64,000 nucleotides of DNA, taken from Aquabacterium humicola. Its GTDB lineage: Bacteria > Pseudomonadota > Gammaproteobacteria > Burkholderiales > Burkholderiaceae_C. Position 1 is the first letter of the stretch, and every line of letters begins with the position of its first letter. Positions 35,903 to 44,320 of this stretch are shown in pieces. Location: contig NZ_JARGNB010000001.1 of assembly GCF_030167915.1 (NCBI RefSeq), positions 1,302,001-1,366,000 of the forward strand. Direction: 5' to 3'. The notes under the pieces are model-generated. The model did not search any database, was not told the DNA's origin, and saw only the letters and a program-made list of their open reading frames with translations. Both the position numbers and the translations under genes were made by a program.

Positions 35903-36913
35903 TCAATCTGCCTTGATGCTGTTGGCCTTCACGACGTCGCCCCAGGTCTTGAACTGGCTGCGCGTCAGGTTGCCCAGGTGCTCGGCGGTGCCGCCGCCCG
36001 GCTCGTCGCCGCGGTCGAGGATGCCCTTGACGACCGTCGGGTCCTTCAGCGACGCGTTGAGCGCGGTGTTGGCCTTCTTGACGACGTCGGCGGGCAGGTT
36101 CGGCGGGCCATAGAGGCCGATGAACGAGATGATGTTGAAGTCCTTCAGCCCGGCTTCGGCGGCGGTCGGCACGTCCGGGAAGGCCGGCACGCGCTTGTCG
36201 CTGGTGACCAGCAGCGGCCGCAGCTGGCCGGACTTGATGAAGGGCGCGATCACCGACGTGGCGTCGAACATCGCGTCGAGCCGGCCGGCGATCAGGTCGG
36301 TCATCGCCGGACTGCTGCCCTTGTACGGCACGTGGTTCATCTTCGGATTGCCCAGGCGCTCGCGCAGCAGCTCCATCGTCACGTGTGGCAGCGCGCCGAT
36401 GCCGCCGGTGCCGTAGTCGATGCCGTTGCCGTTGCTGCTCTTGTTGCGCACCAGCGCAGCGAACTCGGCATAGGTCTTGATCGGCGACGTGGCCGGCACC
36501 GCCAGCACCAGCGCCGACTGCAGCATCACGCCGATCGGCGTCAGCTGCCGCGGATCGACGATGCCCAGCGTCGTGTAGACGTGCGCGGCGATGGTCATCG
36601 AGCCGTTGCCGACCAGCAGCCGGTAGCCGTCGGCCGGCGCCTTCATCACGTCGACCGCGGCGAGGTTGCCGTTCACGCCGGCCTTGTTGTCGATGATCAC
36701 CGGCTGGCCGAGCGCGGTCTGCAGCGAGGCCAGCTGCACGCGCGCGGCGAAGTCGGTCTGCCCGCCCGGCGGGAAGCCCACCAGCAGCGTGACCGGCTTG
36801 CTCGGGTAGGCGGCCTGGGCCCATGCGGCCGGCGCGGACAGCGCTGCCAGGCCGAGCGCCGCGGCGCCGAACAGAGCGCGGCGGCGGGTGGTCGCGAATC
36901 GGGAAACGGTCAT
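35903..36913 (-). CDS. Tripartite tricarboxylate transporter binding protein (Bug/TctC family)
   Basis: This exported binding protein has 336 residues and a twin-arginine-like signal (TTRRRALFGAAALGLAALSAPAAWA). Bug landmarks are YPSKPVTLLVGFPPGGQTDFAARV and VPYKGSSPAMTDLIAGRLDAMFD. No TctA/TctB genes are present, as is usual for the many orphan Bug proteins of Burkholderiales. It is the first gene of an operon with gluconokinase and its promoter carries a perfect palindrome, so a role in gluconate uptake or sensing is likely. Ligand not proven. Confidence 0.88.
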   Translation of the reverse strand: MTVSRFATTRRRALFGAAALGLAALSAPAAWAQAAYPSKPVTLLVGFPPGGQTDFAARVQLASLQTALGQPVIIDNKAGVNGNLAAVDVMKAPADGYRLLVGNGSMTIAAHVYTTLGIVDPRQLTPIGVMLQSALVLAVPATSPIKTYAEFAALVRNKSSNGNGIDYGTGGIGALPHVTMELLRERLGNPKMNHVPYKGSSPAMTDLIAGRLDAMFDATSVIAPFIKSGQLRPLLVTSDKRVPAFPDVPTAAEAGLKDFNIISFIGLYGPPNLPADVVKKANTALNASLKDPTVVKGILDRGDEPGGGTAEHLGNLTRSQFKTWGDVVKANSIKAD

Positions 36914-37000
36914 GGGATCTCCTGCGGGGTTCGAGCGAAGGGGGCGGCGAGCGGATGCTGCGCGGGGGGCGCCTGCGGCTGCCGGCGTTCGTCGAACTTT

Positions 37001-37016
37001 AGGATAGCGCTATCCT
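37001..37016. promoter_or_regulatory. Perfect 16-bp palindrome, candidate LacI-family operator
   Basis: AGGATAGCGCTATCCT is self-complementary over all 16 bases with the central CG typical of LacI-family sites. It lies 88 bases upstream of the Bug gene and 130 bases upstream of the divergent LacI-type regulator, so it can control either. It is a good candidate site for that regulator. Confidence 0.6.
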
Positions 37017-37088
37017 GATTGCAGTCGTGGTAAACCCGTACTTGCGGAAACCTGCTGTAGCGCCGCTTCTGAGACGCACGACAGCGCA

Positions 37089-37106
37089 TCGGACATCGCT
37101 GTCCGA
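37089..37106. promoter_or_regulatory. TCGGACA-N4-TGTCCGA dyad before the LacI-type gene
   Basis: The arms are 7 bases and perfect, with a TCGC centre. The dyad lies 40 bases before the regulator start. It differs in sequence from the 16-bp palindrome, so it may bind a different protein or form a leader hairpin. Confidence 0.35.
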
Positions 37107-37145
37107 ACGAGCCGCGTCACCGGCGCGTCATACTGCACGCTAGCG

Positions 37146-38183
37146 ATGCCCCCACCCAGCCCACCGAGCCCTGCCCGCTCCCGCGCCACCGGCCGCGTCA
37201 CGCTGGCCGACGTCGCCGCGCTCGCCGGCGTCAGCCCGATCACCGTGTCGCGCGCCTTGCGCGGCGAACGCGCCGTCGATCCCGCGCTGGTCGACCGGGT
37301 GAAGGCCGCCGCGCAGCGCCTGGGCTACGTGCCCGACCCCGCAGCCCGCGCGCTGGCCTCGCGCCACGGCACGCACGTCGCGCTGCTGGTGCCGATGCTG
37401 TCGAACGCGCTCTTCGTCGACGTGATGGAAGGCGTGCAGCGCACGCTGCGGCCGGCGGGCTACCAGACGCTGATCGGCGTCACCCACTACGACCCGGCCG
37501 AGGAGGAACAGCTGCTGCGTGAACAGCTGCAGCACCGGCCCGCCGGGCTGCTGGTGACCGGCGTCGACCGCAACGAAGCGACGCGCGCGCTGATCCGCGG
37601 CAGCGGCGTGCCCTGCGTGCACCTGATGGAGACCGTCGACGCGCCGGACGTCTACAGCGTCGGCTTCTCGCAGTCCGACGCGGCGGCCGCGCTGACGCGC
37701 CACCTGCTCGAGCGCGGCCGCCGCCGCATCGCCTTCGCCGCCGCGCAGCTGGACCCGCGCACGATGCAGCGCCTGGAAGGCTGGCGGCGCACGATGCGCG
37801 ACGCGGGCCTGTACACGCCGACGCTCGAATGGTTGAACCCCGCGCCGTCGTCGATCGCGCTCGGCGGCACGATGTTCGAGCAGATCGCGGCGCAGACACC
37901 GCCGATCGAGGCGATCTTCTTCAACAACGACGACCTCGCGCACGGCGCGCTGCTCACCGCCCTGAAGCTGGGCATCCCGGTGCCGCAACGCATCGCCATC
38001 GCCGGCTTCAACGACCTGACCGGCAGCGACCAGATGCTGCCGCCGCTGACCACCGTGCGCACGCCGCGCGCGCAGATCGGCATCGAGGCCGCGCGCATGC
38101 TGCTCGCGCTGATGCGCGGCGACGCGGTGCCCTCGCCCTGCGTCGACCTGGGCTACGAGCTGGTGGTGCGGCAGAGCACCTGA
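37146..38183 (+). CDS. LacI-family transcriptional regulator (gluconate-operon type)
   Basis: The 345-residue repressor has an N-terminal LacI helix-turn-helix (VTLADVAALAGVSPITVSRALRG, with hinge-helix DPAARALASRHG) and a periplasmic-binding-fold effector domain (VALLVPMLSNALFVDVMEGV through IAIAGFNDLTGSDQMLPPLT). It is divergent from the Bug/gluconokinase operon, with a palindromic operator between them. Gluconate or a phosphorylated relative is the likely effector. It converges with the GH30 gene, whose upstream region also carries a LacI-type box. Confidence 0.88.
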   Translation: MPPPSPPSPARSRATGRVTLADVAALAGVSPITVSRALRGERAVDPALVDRVKAAAQRLGYVPDPAARALASRHGTHVALLVPMLSNALFVDVMEGVQRTLRPAGYQTLIGVTHYDPAEEEQLLREQLQHRPAGLLVTGVDRNEATRALIRGSGVPCVHLMETVDAPDVYSVGFSQSDAAAALTRHLLERGRRRIAFAAAQLDPRTMQRLEGWRRTMRDAGLYTPTLEWLNPAPSSIALGGTMFEQIAAQTPPIEAIFFNNDDLAHGALLTALKLGIPVPQRIAIAGFNDLTGSDQMLPPLTTVRTPRAQIGIEAARMLLALMRGDAVPSPCVDLGYELVVRQST

Positions 38184-38196
38184 ACCGCCCGGCGGC

Positions 38197-39666
38197 TCAT
38201 TCGGTGATCGTCTGCAGCGCGCGCGCCGGGATGCGCAGCGCACGCTGCTGCGGGCCCACCTGCAGCAGGTAGTCCACCGCGGCATCGCCGCCGTTCATCA
38301 CCACCACCGCGAGCCGGCCGTCGGCGTTCTCGAAGGCGGTCGTCAGCAGCGTGCTGCGCGTCGACGTCGCGTCGACCCGCCGTGCGTCCGGCCGCACGAA
38401 CTTCGAGAAGTGGCCCAGCGCCGCGAAGCTCGGCGTGAACACCAGCTCGCCGCTGCGCCCGTCGGCATGCACCGGCGCGAAGCAGAAGTTGCCGACATGG
38501 TTCGGGCCGCCGCGCTCGTCGAGCAGGATGTTCCAGTCGGTCCAGCCGACGGCGCCGGCATTGAAGTCCTCGATGATCTGCCGCGCGTAGCGCTCGGCGT
38601 TCGCCCACGAGTGGATCTGCGCCGGATCGAAGCGCTCGACCGTCGCTTCGGTCCCCAGCAGCTGGACGTCGGGCCACGCGGCGTGCACCGCGGCCACGTT
38701 GCGGTGCATCGGCTCGCCGCCGGCCCAGGTCTCGTACCAGTGGAAGCCGAGGCCCCAGACGTACTTCGCCGCCTCGGGGTCCGAGAGGATCACGTTCGCG
38801 CGGTGCACGATCAGGTCGCGGTTGTGGTCCCAGGCGATCAGCTTCTTCGCGCCGAAGCCGGCCGCGTGCAGCGTGGGCCCCAGGTGCTGCTTGATGAAGT
38901 CGCGCTCCTGCTCGGCGCTGTAGAGCATCGACTCCCAGCGCTGCTTCGCCATCGGCTCGTTCTGCACCGTCAGGCCCCACACCGGCACGCCTTCGGCTTC
39001 GTAGGCGGCCACGGTCTTTGCGATGTAGCGCGCCCAGGTGGCTGCGTGCTCGGGCAGCAGGCGTCCGCCCTGCAGCAGGCTGCCGTTGTCCTTCATCCAC
39101 GCGGGCGCACTCCAAGGGCTCAGGTAGGTGGTCAGCGCGCCGCCGGCGGCCTTGATCGCGGCGCGGATCATCGGCAGGCGATGCCGCCGGTCGGGCGCGA
39201 TGTCGAAGCTTTGCAGGCTGGCATCGCCGTCGGCGACGTAGGTGTAGCTCGCCGGGCTGAAGTCCGAGCTGTGGATGGTGGTGCGCAGCAGCGTGTAGCC
39301 GATGCCGTGCTGCGGGTCGAAGTAGGCCTGCAGCAGCGCGGCCTGCTGCGCCGGTGCGAGCGTCGCGAACACCTCGGCCGACGCATCGGTGATCGCACCG
39401 CCGATGCCCAGCAGCGTCTGATGGCGGCGCGTGCGGTCGACGATCACCGCGACCTCGTTCTCGAACGGCTGGCCAGCCGGCGTCGCAGCGGGCGCATCGC
39501 TGCGCACGAAGCGGCCGGGCATGTCGCGGGCGGTGGTGTGGATCAACATCGGGCGGGAGGGGTCGGTGCGCGCCGCGGCGGGCGTCGCCTGCACCAGCAG
39601 GGCCGCGAGACCGGCGGTCAGGGCGAGCGCGACCGCGGTGACGGCACGGGAGGTCGACGGGTTCAT
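38197..39666 (-). CDS. GH30-family glycosidase (glucosylceramidase/beta-1,6-glucanase type)
   Basis: The 489-residue exported enzyme (signal peptide ending about TPAAARTD) has a TIM-barrel with GIGGAITDASAEVF, SPWSAPAWMKDNGSL, the acid/base Glu in LTVQNEP and the nucleophile Glu in LLGTEATVE, then a C-terminal beta-domain ending in RALQTITE. GH30 members cut beta-1,6- or beta-1,3-glucans, glucosylceramide or xylans; this one looks closest to the first groups. Its start is 33 bases from a GAAAGCGCTTTC box, so sugar control is likely. Confidence 0.87.
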   Translation of the reverse strand: MNPSTSRAVTAVALALTAGLAALLVQATPAAARTDPSRPMLIHTTARDMPGRFVRSDAPAATPAGQPFENEVAVIVDRTRRHQTLLGIGGAITDASAEVFATLAPAQQAALLQAYFDPQHGIGYTLLRTTIHSSDFSPASYTYVADGDASLQSFDIAPDRRHRLPMIRAAIKAAGGALTTYLSPWSAPAWMKDNGSLLQGGRLLPEHAATWARYIAKTVAAYEAEGVPVWGLTVQNEPMAKQRWESMLYSAEQERDFIKQHLGPTLHAAGFGAKKLIAWDHNRDLIVHRANVILSDPEAAKYVWGLGFHWYETWAGGEPMHRNVAAVHAAWPDVQLLGTEATVERFDPAQIHSWANAERYARQIIEDFNAGAVGWTDWNILLDERGGPNHVGNFCFAPVHADGRSGELVFTPSFAALGHFSKFVRPDARRVDATSTRSTLLTTAFENADGRLAVVVMNGGDAAVDYLLQVGPQQRALRIPARALQTITE

Positions 39667-39698
39667 CGGTGTCGGAACGCAGCGCCCACGCCAGCGAT

Positions 39699-39710
39699 GA
39701 AAGCGCTTTC
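39699..39710. promoter_or_regulatory. GAAAGCGCTTTC palindrome upstream of the GH30 gene
   Basis: This 12-bp perfect palindrome has the central GCGC found in many LacI-family operators and lies 33 bases upstream of the GH30 start. It differs from the 37001 palindrome, so a different LacI-type repressor is probable. Confidence 0.5.
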
Positions 39711-39799
39711 TAGCCAGGGATTGTGACGCCCCACGCCCGCGCCCGCGCTCCGGGCGATCCCGCATCCGCCGAAAGGCGGCTTCGCCGACGGGTCGGCGA

Positions 39800-40777
39800 T
39801 CAGTCCGCGCCGCTGCGCCAGTGCATGCCGGCGCGGAGTTGCCGGAAGCCCGCCCGCTCGTACAGCCGCAACGCGACCGGACGGTCCTCGCGCACCGTCA
39901 ACGACGCCTTGCGGCGGCCGAGCCCACGGCCCCAGGCGATCGCCTCGCGCAGCAGCGCACCACCGAGGCCGCGGCCGCGCAGGCCCTCGTCGACGCCGAG
40001 GTAGTCGACGTAGACCTCGTCCTCGGCCGGGTCGTCCTTCGCATGCAGGTAGCCGGCGATGCGCCCGTCCACCACGGCCACGAGCATGCGGCGATCCTCG
40101 GCCGCCAGCGCGGCCTCGAAATCGCTGTCCTTCAGGTAGCTCGAGCGGAACAGCGCATGGTGCAGGGCCAGCAGCGGCGGCAGGTCCGCCACCGTCGCCG
40201 CCCGCGCGAGGGCGCCACCCGCGGCGCCGTGCGCCGGTGGCCCCTCGGCGAGGTCCGCCTGCATCACGCGGTACACGCCCATCGGGCGGAAGCCGGCTTC
40301 GCGGTAGAGCTGGTTCAGCGGCTCGTCGGCTTCGGCGGGGAAGGCGTCGAAGCAGTGGATCGCCGGTGCCAGCTCGGCCTGCAGGCGCTCGACGAGCCGC
40401 CGCGCGAGCGCCGGGTCGCCGGCCTGCGCCAGCAGCGGACCGCGCAGCCACGCACGGCGCAGCGCCGGGTCCATCACGCAGCCGATCATCGCGGCCACCT
40501 CGCCGGCCACCTCGCCGGCCGCCTCTCCGGCCGCCCCGCTGGCCGCCTCGTGCACGGCCCAGAAGGCCGCTTCGTCCTGCGGCCCGGCGGCCAGGTCGGC
40601 GAGCTCCTGCGCGTGCTGCCCGACCGTGTCGCCCTGCTCCGCATGCAGGCAGCGCACGCCGCCGTCGACGCGGTTGTGCCGATGGATGAAGGGTGCCAGC
40701 GCGGACCAGTCGCTGCGGGGCAGGCGCCGGATCTCGTACCGGGGCGTCGATGGCGCGATAAGGGTGTCGTCGTTCAT
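39800..40777 (-). CDS. Tandem GNAT acetyltransferase
   Basis: The 325-residue protein carries two GNAT folds. The C-terminal one (about 195-325) has a good acetyl-CoA loop (VDEGLRGRGLGGALLREAI) and YERAGFR. The N-terminal one is more degenerate (NQLYREAGFRPMGVYRVM is its final strand-helix). Between residues about 75 and 95 lies an Ala/Gly/Glu repeat (GEAAGEVAGEV) encoded by a small tandem repeat. Substrate unknown; N-acetylation of an amine is expected. Cytoplasmic. Confidence 0.82.
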   Translation of the reverse strand: MNDDTLIAPSTPRYEIRRLPRSDWSALAPFIHRHNRVDGGVRCLHAEQGDTVGQHAQELADLAAGPQDEAAFWAVHEAASGAAGEAAGEVAGEVAAMIGCVMDPALRRAWLRGPLLAQAGDPALARRLVERLQAELAPAIHCFDAFPAEADEPLNQLYREAGFRPMGVYRVMQADLAEGPPAHGAAGGALARAATVADLPPLLALHHALFRSSYLKDSDFEAALAAEDRRMLVAVVDGRIAGYLHAKDDPAEDEVYVDYLGVDEGLRGRGLGGALLREAIAWGRGLGRRKASLTVREDRPVALRLYERAGFRQLRAGMHWRSGAD

Positions 40778-40916
40778 CGCCGATTTGTAACCGACCTGGC
40801 GCGGTCGTCGTTCGTCGCCATCGTGCGCGCCCGGACCCCGCGGCTATGCAGGTCGTCTGCCGCCGGTGGCCACTTGGCGTCGGCGGCGAGACAGTGGGGG
40901 CACCAGGAGGAACCCC

Positions 40917-42599
40917 ATGACCGCATCCCTTCGCCGATCGCTGCTGTCCGTCGTGCTCGCCGCCGCCGGCGCGGCGCTGCTCCCGCTGGGCACCCACGCC
41001 ACGACCACCGCGGCCGCGGCCGCCCCCCGCGTCGCCGGCCCGCTCGTCAACGTCGCCTGGCTCGAGCAGGCGCTCGCCGCCGGCGACGTGCTGGTGCTCG
41101 ACGCGCAGCCGCAGCCGATGCACGCCGCCCGCCACATCGCGGGCGCGGTGAACGTCGACGTGTTCGCCTTCGGCGGCCGCGAGCGCACGCCGGCCGAGGT
41201 CGAGGCGCACTTCCAGTCCTGGGGTGTCGGCACCGACAAGCGCATCGTGCTGGTCGACCAGGGCGCCGCCTACCTCGCGACGCGCCTGTTCTTCGACCTC
41301 GTCTACCAGGGCTTCCCGGCCGAGCGCGTGTTCGTGCTCGACGGCGGCATGGCGAAGTGGACCGAAGCCGGCAAGCCGGTGACCAAGGAGCCGACGCCCG
41401 CGCCGGCCCGCGGCAGCTTCCGCGTGACCGCGACGCCGAGGGACGAGCTGCGCTCGCGGCTGCCGGAGTTCCTCAACGCCTCGGGCGATACCAGGCGCCA
41501 CGCGCTGGTCGAGGCGCTGGAGCCGAACTACCACTTCGGCGAAGCCAAGTTCTTCAACCGCGCCGGCCACGTGCCGAACGCGATCATGATGCCCAGCGGT
41601 GACTTCTTCAACGCCGACAAGACCTTCAAGTCGCCGGAGGAGATCTCGCGCATGGCCGCTTACTTCGGCATCCAGCGCGAGCAGCAGGTGCATGCGCATT
41701 GCGGCGGCGGCGTCGCGGCGACCGTGCCCTTCTTCGCGCTGAAATACATCGCCGGTTATCCCGACGTGCGGCTGTACAAGGAATCGCAGCTGGAATGGCT
41801 GCAGGACGAACGCACCCTGCCGTTCTGGACCTACGACGCGCCGATGCTCCAGCGCGACACCGGCTGGCTGACCGGCTGGAGCAGCCGCATGCTGCGCATG
41901 TACGCCGCCACGAAGGTGAGCATCGTCGACGTGCGCGCGGCCGAGCGCTACGGCCGGGGCCACGTGCCCTTCTCGCTGAGCGTGCCGTCCGAGCACTTCC
42001 GGCGCCACCTCGGCGAGCCCGCCCAGCTGGCGAAGCTGCTCGGCCCCGCCGGCGTCGATGCGACGCACGAGGCGGTGATCGTCTCCGACGGCGGCCTCAA
42101 CGAACACTCGGCACTGGCCTTCCTGGCCTTCGAGCGCCTGGGCCAGAAGGCCTCGATCCTGATGGACTCGGTCGACGAGTGGGGACTGCGCGGCGGCGAG
42201 ATCACCAAGGAACCCACCGCCGTGGGCCCGAAGAAGTCGCCGCTGGACGTGTCGATCCCGCCGACCGCCTACCCCGAGCGAGCGCGCGACGGCGTGGTGC
42301 TGCGCGAGCTGCCCGCGCCGGCCAGGAACGCCTACCCGCGCGTGATGCTCGCCGCCGGCGCGCAGGCACCGGCCCAGGCGCCGGCCGGCGCGAAGCTGGT
42401 GCACCTGCCGGCGCGCGAGCTGGTGAATGCCGACGGCACGCCGAAGGCGGCCAAGGACCTGTGGTCGCTGCTCAGCAAGGCCGGCGTGCCGCGCTACGCC
42501 GAGATCGTCTGCATCGCCGACAACCCCGGCGAAGCGGCGATGGCCTACTACGTGCTGCGGCTGATGGGCTACCCGGACGTCAAGGTGCTGGTGGCTTGA
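40917..42599 (+). CDS. Exported four-domain rhodanese-like sulfurtransferase
   Basis: AGGAGG precedes ATG 40917. The 560-residue product has a signal peptide (VVLAAAGAALLPLGTHA) and four rhodanese-like domains at about 45-150, 170-305, 325-425 and 445-560. Active-site loops carry cysteine in domain 2 (HAHCGGGVAATV, Cys262) and domain 4 (IVCIADNPGEA, Cys532). Domains 1 (LVDQGAAYL) and 3 (IVSDGGLNEHS) lack it. Alternating active and inactive modules suggest two tandem units, each like the two-domain rhodanese/SseA fold. It probably transfers sulfur in the periplasm. Confidence 0.82.
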   Translation: MTASLRRSLLSVVLAAAGAALLPLGTHATTTAAAAAPRVAGPLVNVAWLEQALAAGDVLVLDAQPQPMHAARHIAGAVNVDVFAFGGRERTPAEVEAHFQSWGVGTDKRIVLVDQGAAYLATRLFFDLVYQGFPAERVFVLDGGMAKWTEAGKPVTKEPTPAPARGSFRVTATPRDELRSRLPEFLNASGDTRRHALVEALEPNYHFGEAKFFNRAGHVPNAIMMPSGDFFNADKTFKSPEEISRMAAYFGIQREQQVHAHCGGGVAATVPFFALKYIAGYPDVRLYKESQLEWLQDERTLPFWTYDAPMLQRDTGWLTGWSSRMLRMYAATKVSIVDVRAAERYGRGHVPFSLSVPSEHFRRHLGEPAQLAKLLGPAGVDATHEAVIVSDGGLNEHSALAFLAFERLGQKASILMDSVDEWGLRGGEITKEPTAVGPKKSPLDVSIPPTAYPERARDGVVLRELPAPARNAYPRVMLAAGAQAPAQAPAGAKLVHLPARELVNADGTPKAAKDLWSLLSKAGVPRYAEIVCIADNPGEAAMAYYVLRLMGYPDVKVLVA

Positions 42600-43266
42600 G
42601 CCAGGCGGGCGCAGGCGTGCCGCGCTTCGCGACCACGAGGTGCTGCGCGCCGCCCTCGCCGACCGCCTGCTCGGCGATGTCGTAACCCAGCGCCGGCAGG
42701 TCCAGCCCGGCCAGCAGCGATTCGCCGCGGCCCAGCAGCACCGGCGAGATCGCCAGGTGCATCTGATCGACGAGGCCGGCCTGCAGGTACTGGCGGATCG
42801 TCGAGACGCCGCCGCCCAGGCGCACGTCGCGACCCGCGGCCGCGGCCCTGGCGCGCGACAGCGCCGCCTCGATGCCGTCGGTGACGAAGTGGAAGACCGT
42901 GCCGCCCTGCATCTCGATCGGCGCGCGCGCATGGTGCGTCAGCACGAACACCGGCCCGTGGTACGGCGGCTCGTCGCCCCACCAGCCCTTCCACTGCTCG
43001 TCGGGCCAGGGGCCGCGTACCGGGCCGAACATGTTTCGGCCGAGGATCCACGCGCCGATGTTCTGAAAGCCGCGCGCGGTGATGGCGTCGTCGAGGCCGG
43101 TGGCGCCGTCGTCGCGGCCGAACATCTTCGCGAAGGTGCGGGTCGCGATCATCCAGCCGTGCAGGCGTTCGCCGCCGACGCCCAGCGGCGCCTGCAGGCT
43201 CTGATCGGGGCCGGCTCCGTAGCCGTCGGCCGACAGCGTGAAGGTGTGGACGCGTACTTTGGACAT
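42580..43266 (-). CDS. Dihydrofolate reductase family protein (RibD C-terminal type)
   Basis: The 228-residue NADPH-binding protein shows RVHTFTLSADGYGAGPDQSL at the N-terminus and the RibD/DHFR-like LGGGVSTIRQYLQAGLVDQM, then ISPVLLGRGESL. These stand-alone proteins reduce unknown substrates, not necessarily folate. The stop lies within the last 20 bases of the convergent rhodanese gene. It follows the quinone-oxidoreductase gene by 19 bases, so both are probably cotranscribed. Confidence 0.87.
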   Translation of the reverse strand: MSKVRVHTFTLSADGYGAGPDQSLQAPLGVGGERLHGWMIATRTFAKMFGRDDGATGLDDAITARGFQNIGAWILGRNMFGPVRGPWPDEQWKGWWGDEPPYHGPVFVLTHHARAPIEMQGGTVFHFVTDGIEAALSRARAAAAGRDVRLGGGVSTIRQYLQAGLVDQMHLAISPVLLGRGESLLAGLDLPALGYDIAEQAVGEGGAQHLVVAKRGTPAPAWLKPPAP

Positions 43267-43285
43267 TGGGGTTCCCGAGGATGAA

Positions 43286-44272
43286 TCAGGCCAGCGTCAG
43301 CACCACGTTGCCGACCACGCGGCCGGACTCGACCAGCTCGTGCGCCTCGGCGATGCGTGACAGCGGCAGCCGCTCCGCGATGCGGTGGCTCAGCCGCCCT
43401 TCGATCAGCAGCCGCTGCAGCGTCGCCTCGGCCGCGGCGCGGTCGGCATCGGCCAGGTTGTAGACGATGAAGAAGTGCAGGTTCAGGTTGCGCGCGATCA
43501 GCGGGAAGAACGGCAGGCTGAACTCGCGCGCGCCGCTGCCGTAGACCACCAGTTGCCCACCCGGGCGCAGCAGCTCGGCATCGAGCGCGCCGTTGGCCGC
43601 GACGTCGACCTCGATCACCCGGTCGACGCCCGCGCCGTCGGTCAACGCGCGCACGCGCTCGGCGACGTTCTCGCTGCGGTAGTCGATCGCCGCATCGGCG
43701 CCGGCGTCGCGCACGATCGCCGCCTTCTGCGCGCTGCTGACCGTGGCCAGCACCTGGCGCGCGCCGAGCCGCTTCGCGAACTGCACCGCGTAATGGCCGA
43801 CCGCGCCGGCGCCGCCGGCGACCAGCACCGAGCGGCCCTCCACGCCACCGAAGCCCTGCACCGCGTGCAAGGCCGTCAGCGCCGGAATGCCGAAGCAGGC
43901 GCCGGCCTCCATCGGCGTGCCTTCGGGCAGCGGCACCGCCTGGCGCGCCGGCAGCGCGATGCATTCGGCCGCCGTGCCGTCGGCGCGGCCCCAGGCGCCG
44001 TTCCACACCCACACGCGCTCGCCGATGCGCGAGGCCGGCACACCCTCGCCGACCGCGTCGATCACGCCGGCGCCGTCGCTGTGCGGCACGATGCGCGGGA
44101 ACGGCAGCACGCTGCTGCGCAGGCCGGCGCGCGACTTGACGTCCGACGGGTTGACGCCCGAGCAGTGCAGGCGCACGCGCACCTCGCCGGGCCCGGGGAT
44201 CGGCTCGGGCAGCTCGACGACGCGCAGCACGTCGCGCGCGGCGCCGGTTCGTTCGTAGCAGGCGGCTTGCAT
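43286..44272 (-). CDS. NADPH:quinone oxidoreductase (medium-chain dehydrogenase, zeta-crystallin type)
   Basis: The 328-residue enzyme has the MDR N-terminal domain (EVRVRLHCSGVNPSDVKSR), the NADP loop VLVAGGAGAVGHYAVQFAKR, and the C-terminal LPLSRIAEAHELVESGRVVGN. The catalytic-zinc cysteines of alcohol dehydrogenases are absent, fitting a quinone reductase. It is a cytoplasmic NADPH-dependent reductase and lies in a run with DHFR-like and MOSC genes. Its physiological substrate is not evident. Confidence 0.88.
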   Translation of the reverse strand: MQAACYERTGAARDVLRVVELPEPIPGPGEVRVRLHCSGVNPSDVKSRAGLRSSVLPFPRIVPHSDGAGVIDAVGEGVPASRIGERVWVWNGAWGRADGTAAECIALPARQAVPLPEGTPMEAGACFGIPALTALHAVQGFGGVEGRSVLVAGGAGAVGHYAVQFAKRLGARQVLATVSSAQKAAIVRDAGADAAIDYRSENVAERVRALTDGAGVDRVIEVDVAANGALDAELLRPGGQLVVYGSGAREFSLPFFPLIARNLNLHFFIVYNLADADRAAAEATLQRLLIEGRLSHRIAERLPLSRIAEAHELVESGRVVGNVVLTLA

Positions 44273-44320
44273 CGTCGCGCTCCTCGGCAGGGAGCGGTCA
44301 TTCTGGACCAGGCGCCGTGC

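Noticed and set aside
39663-42932. A minus-strand frame of 1,089 codons opposite the rhodanese gene
   Set aside because: No recognisable domain, and it runs opposite strongly supported genes including the rhodanese. GC-driven open frame.
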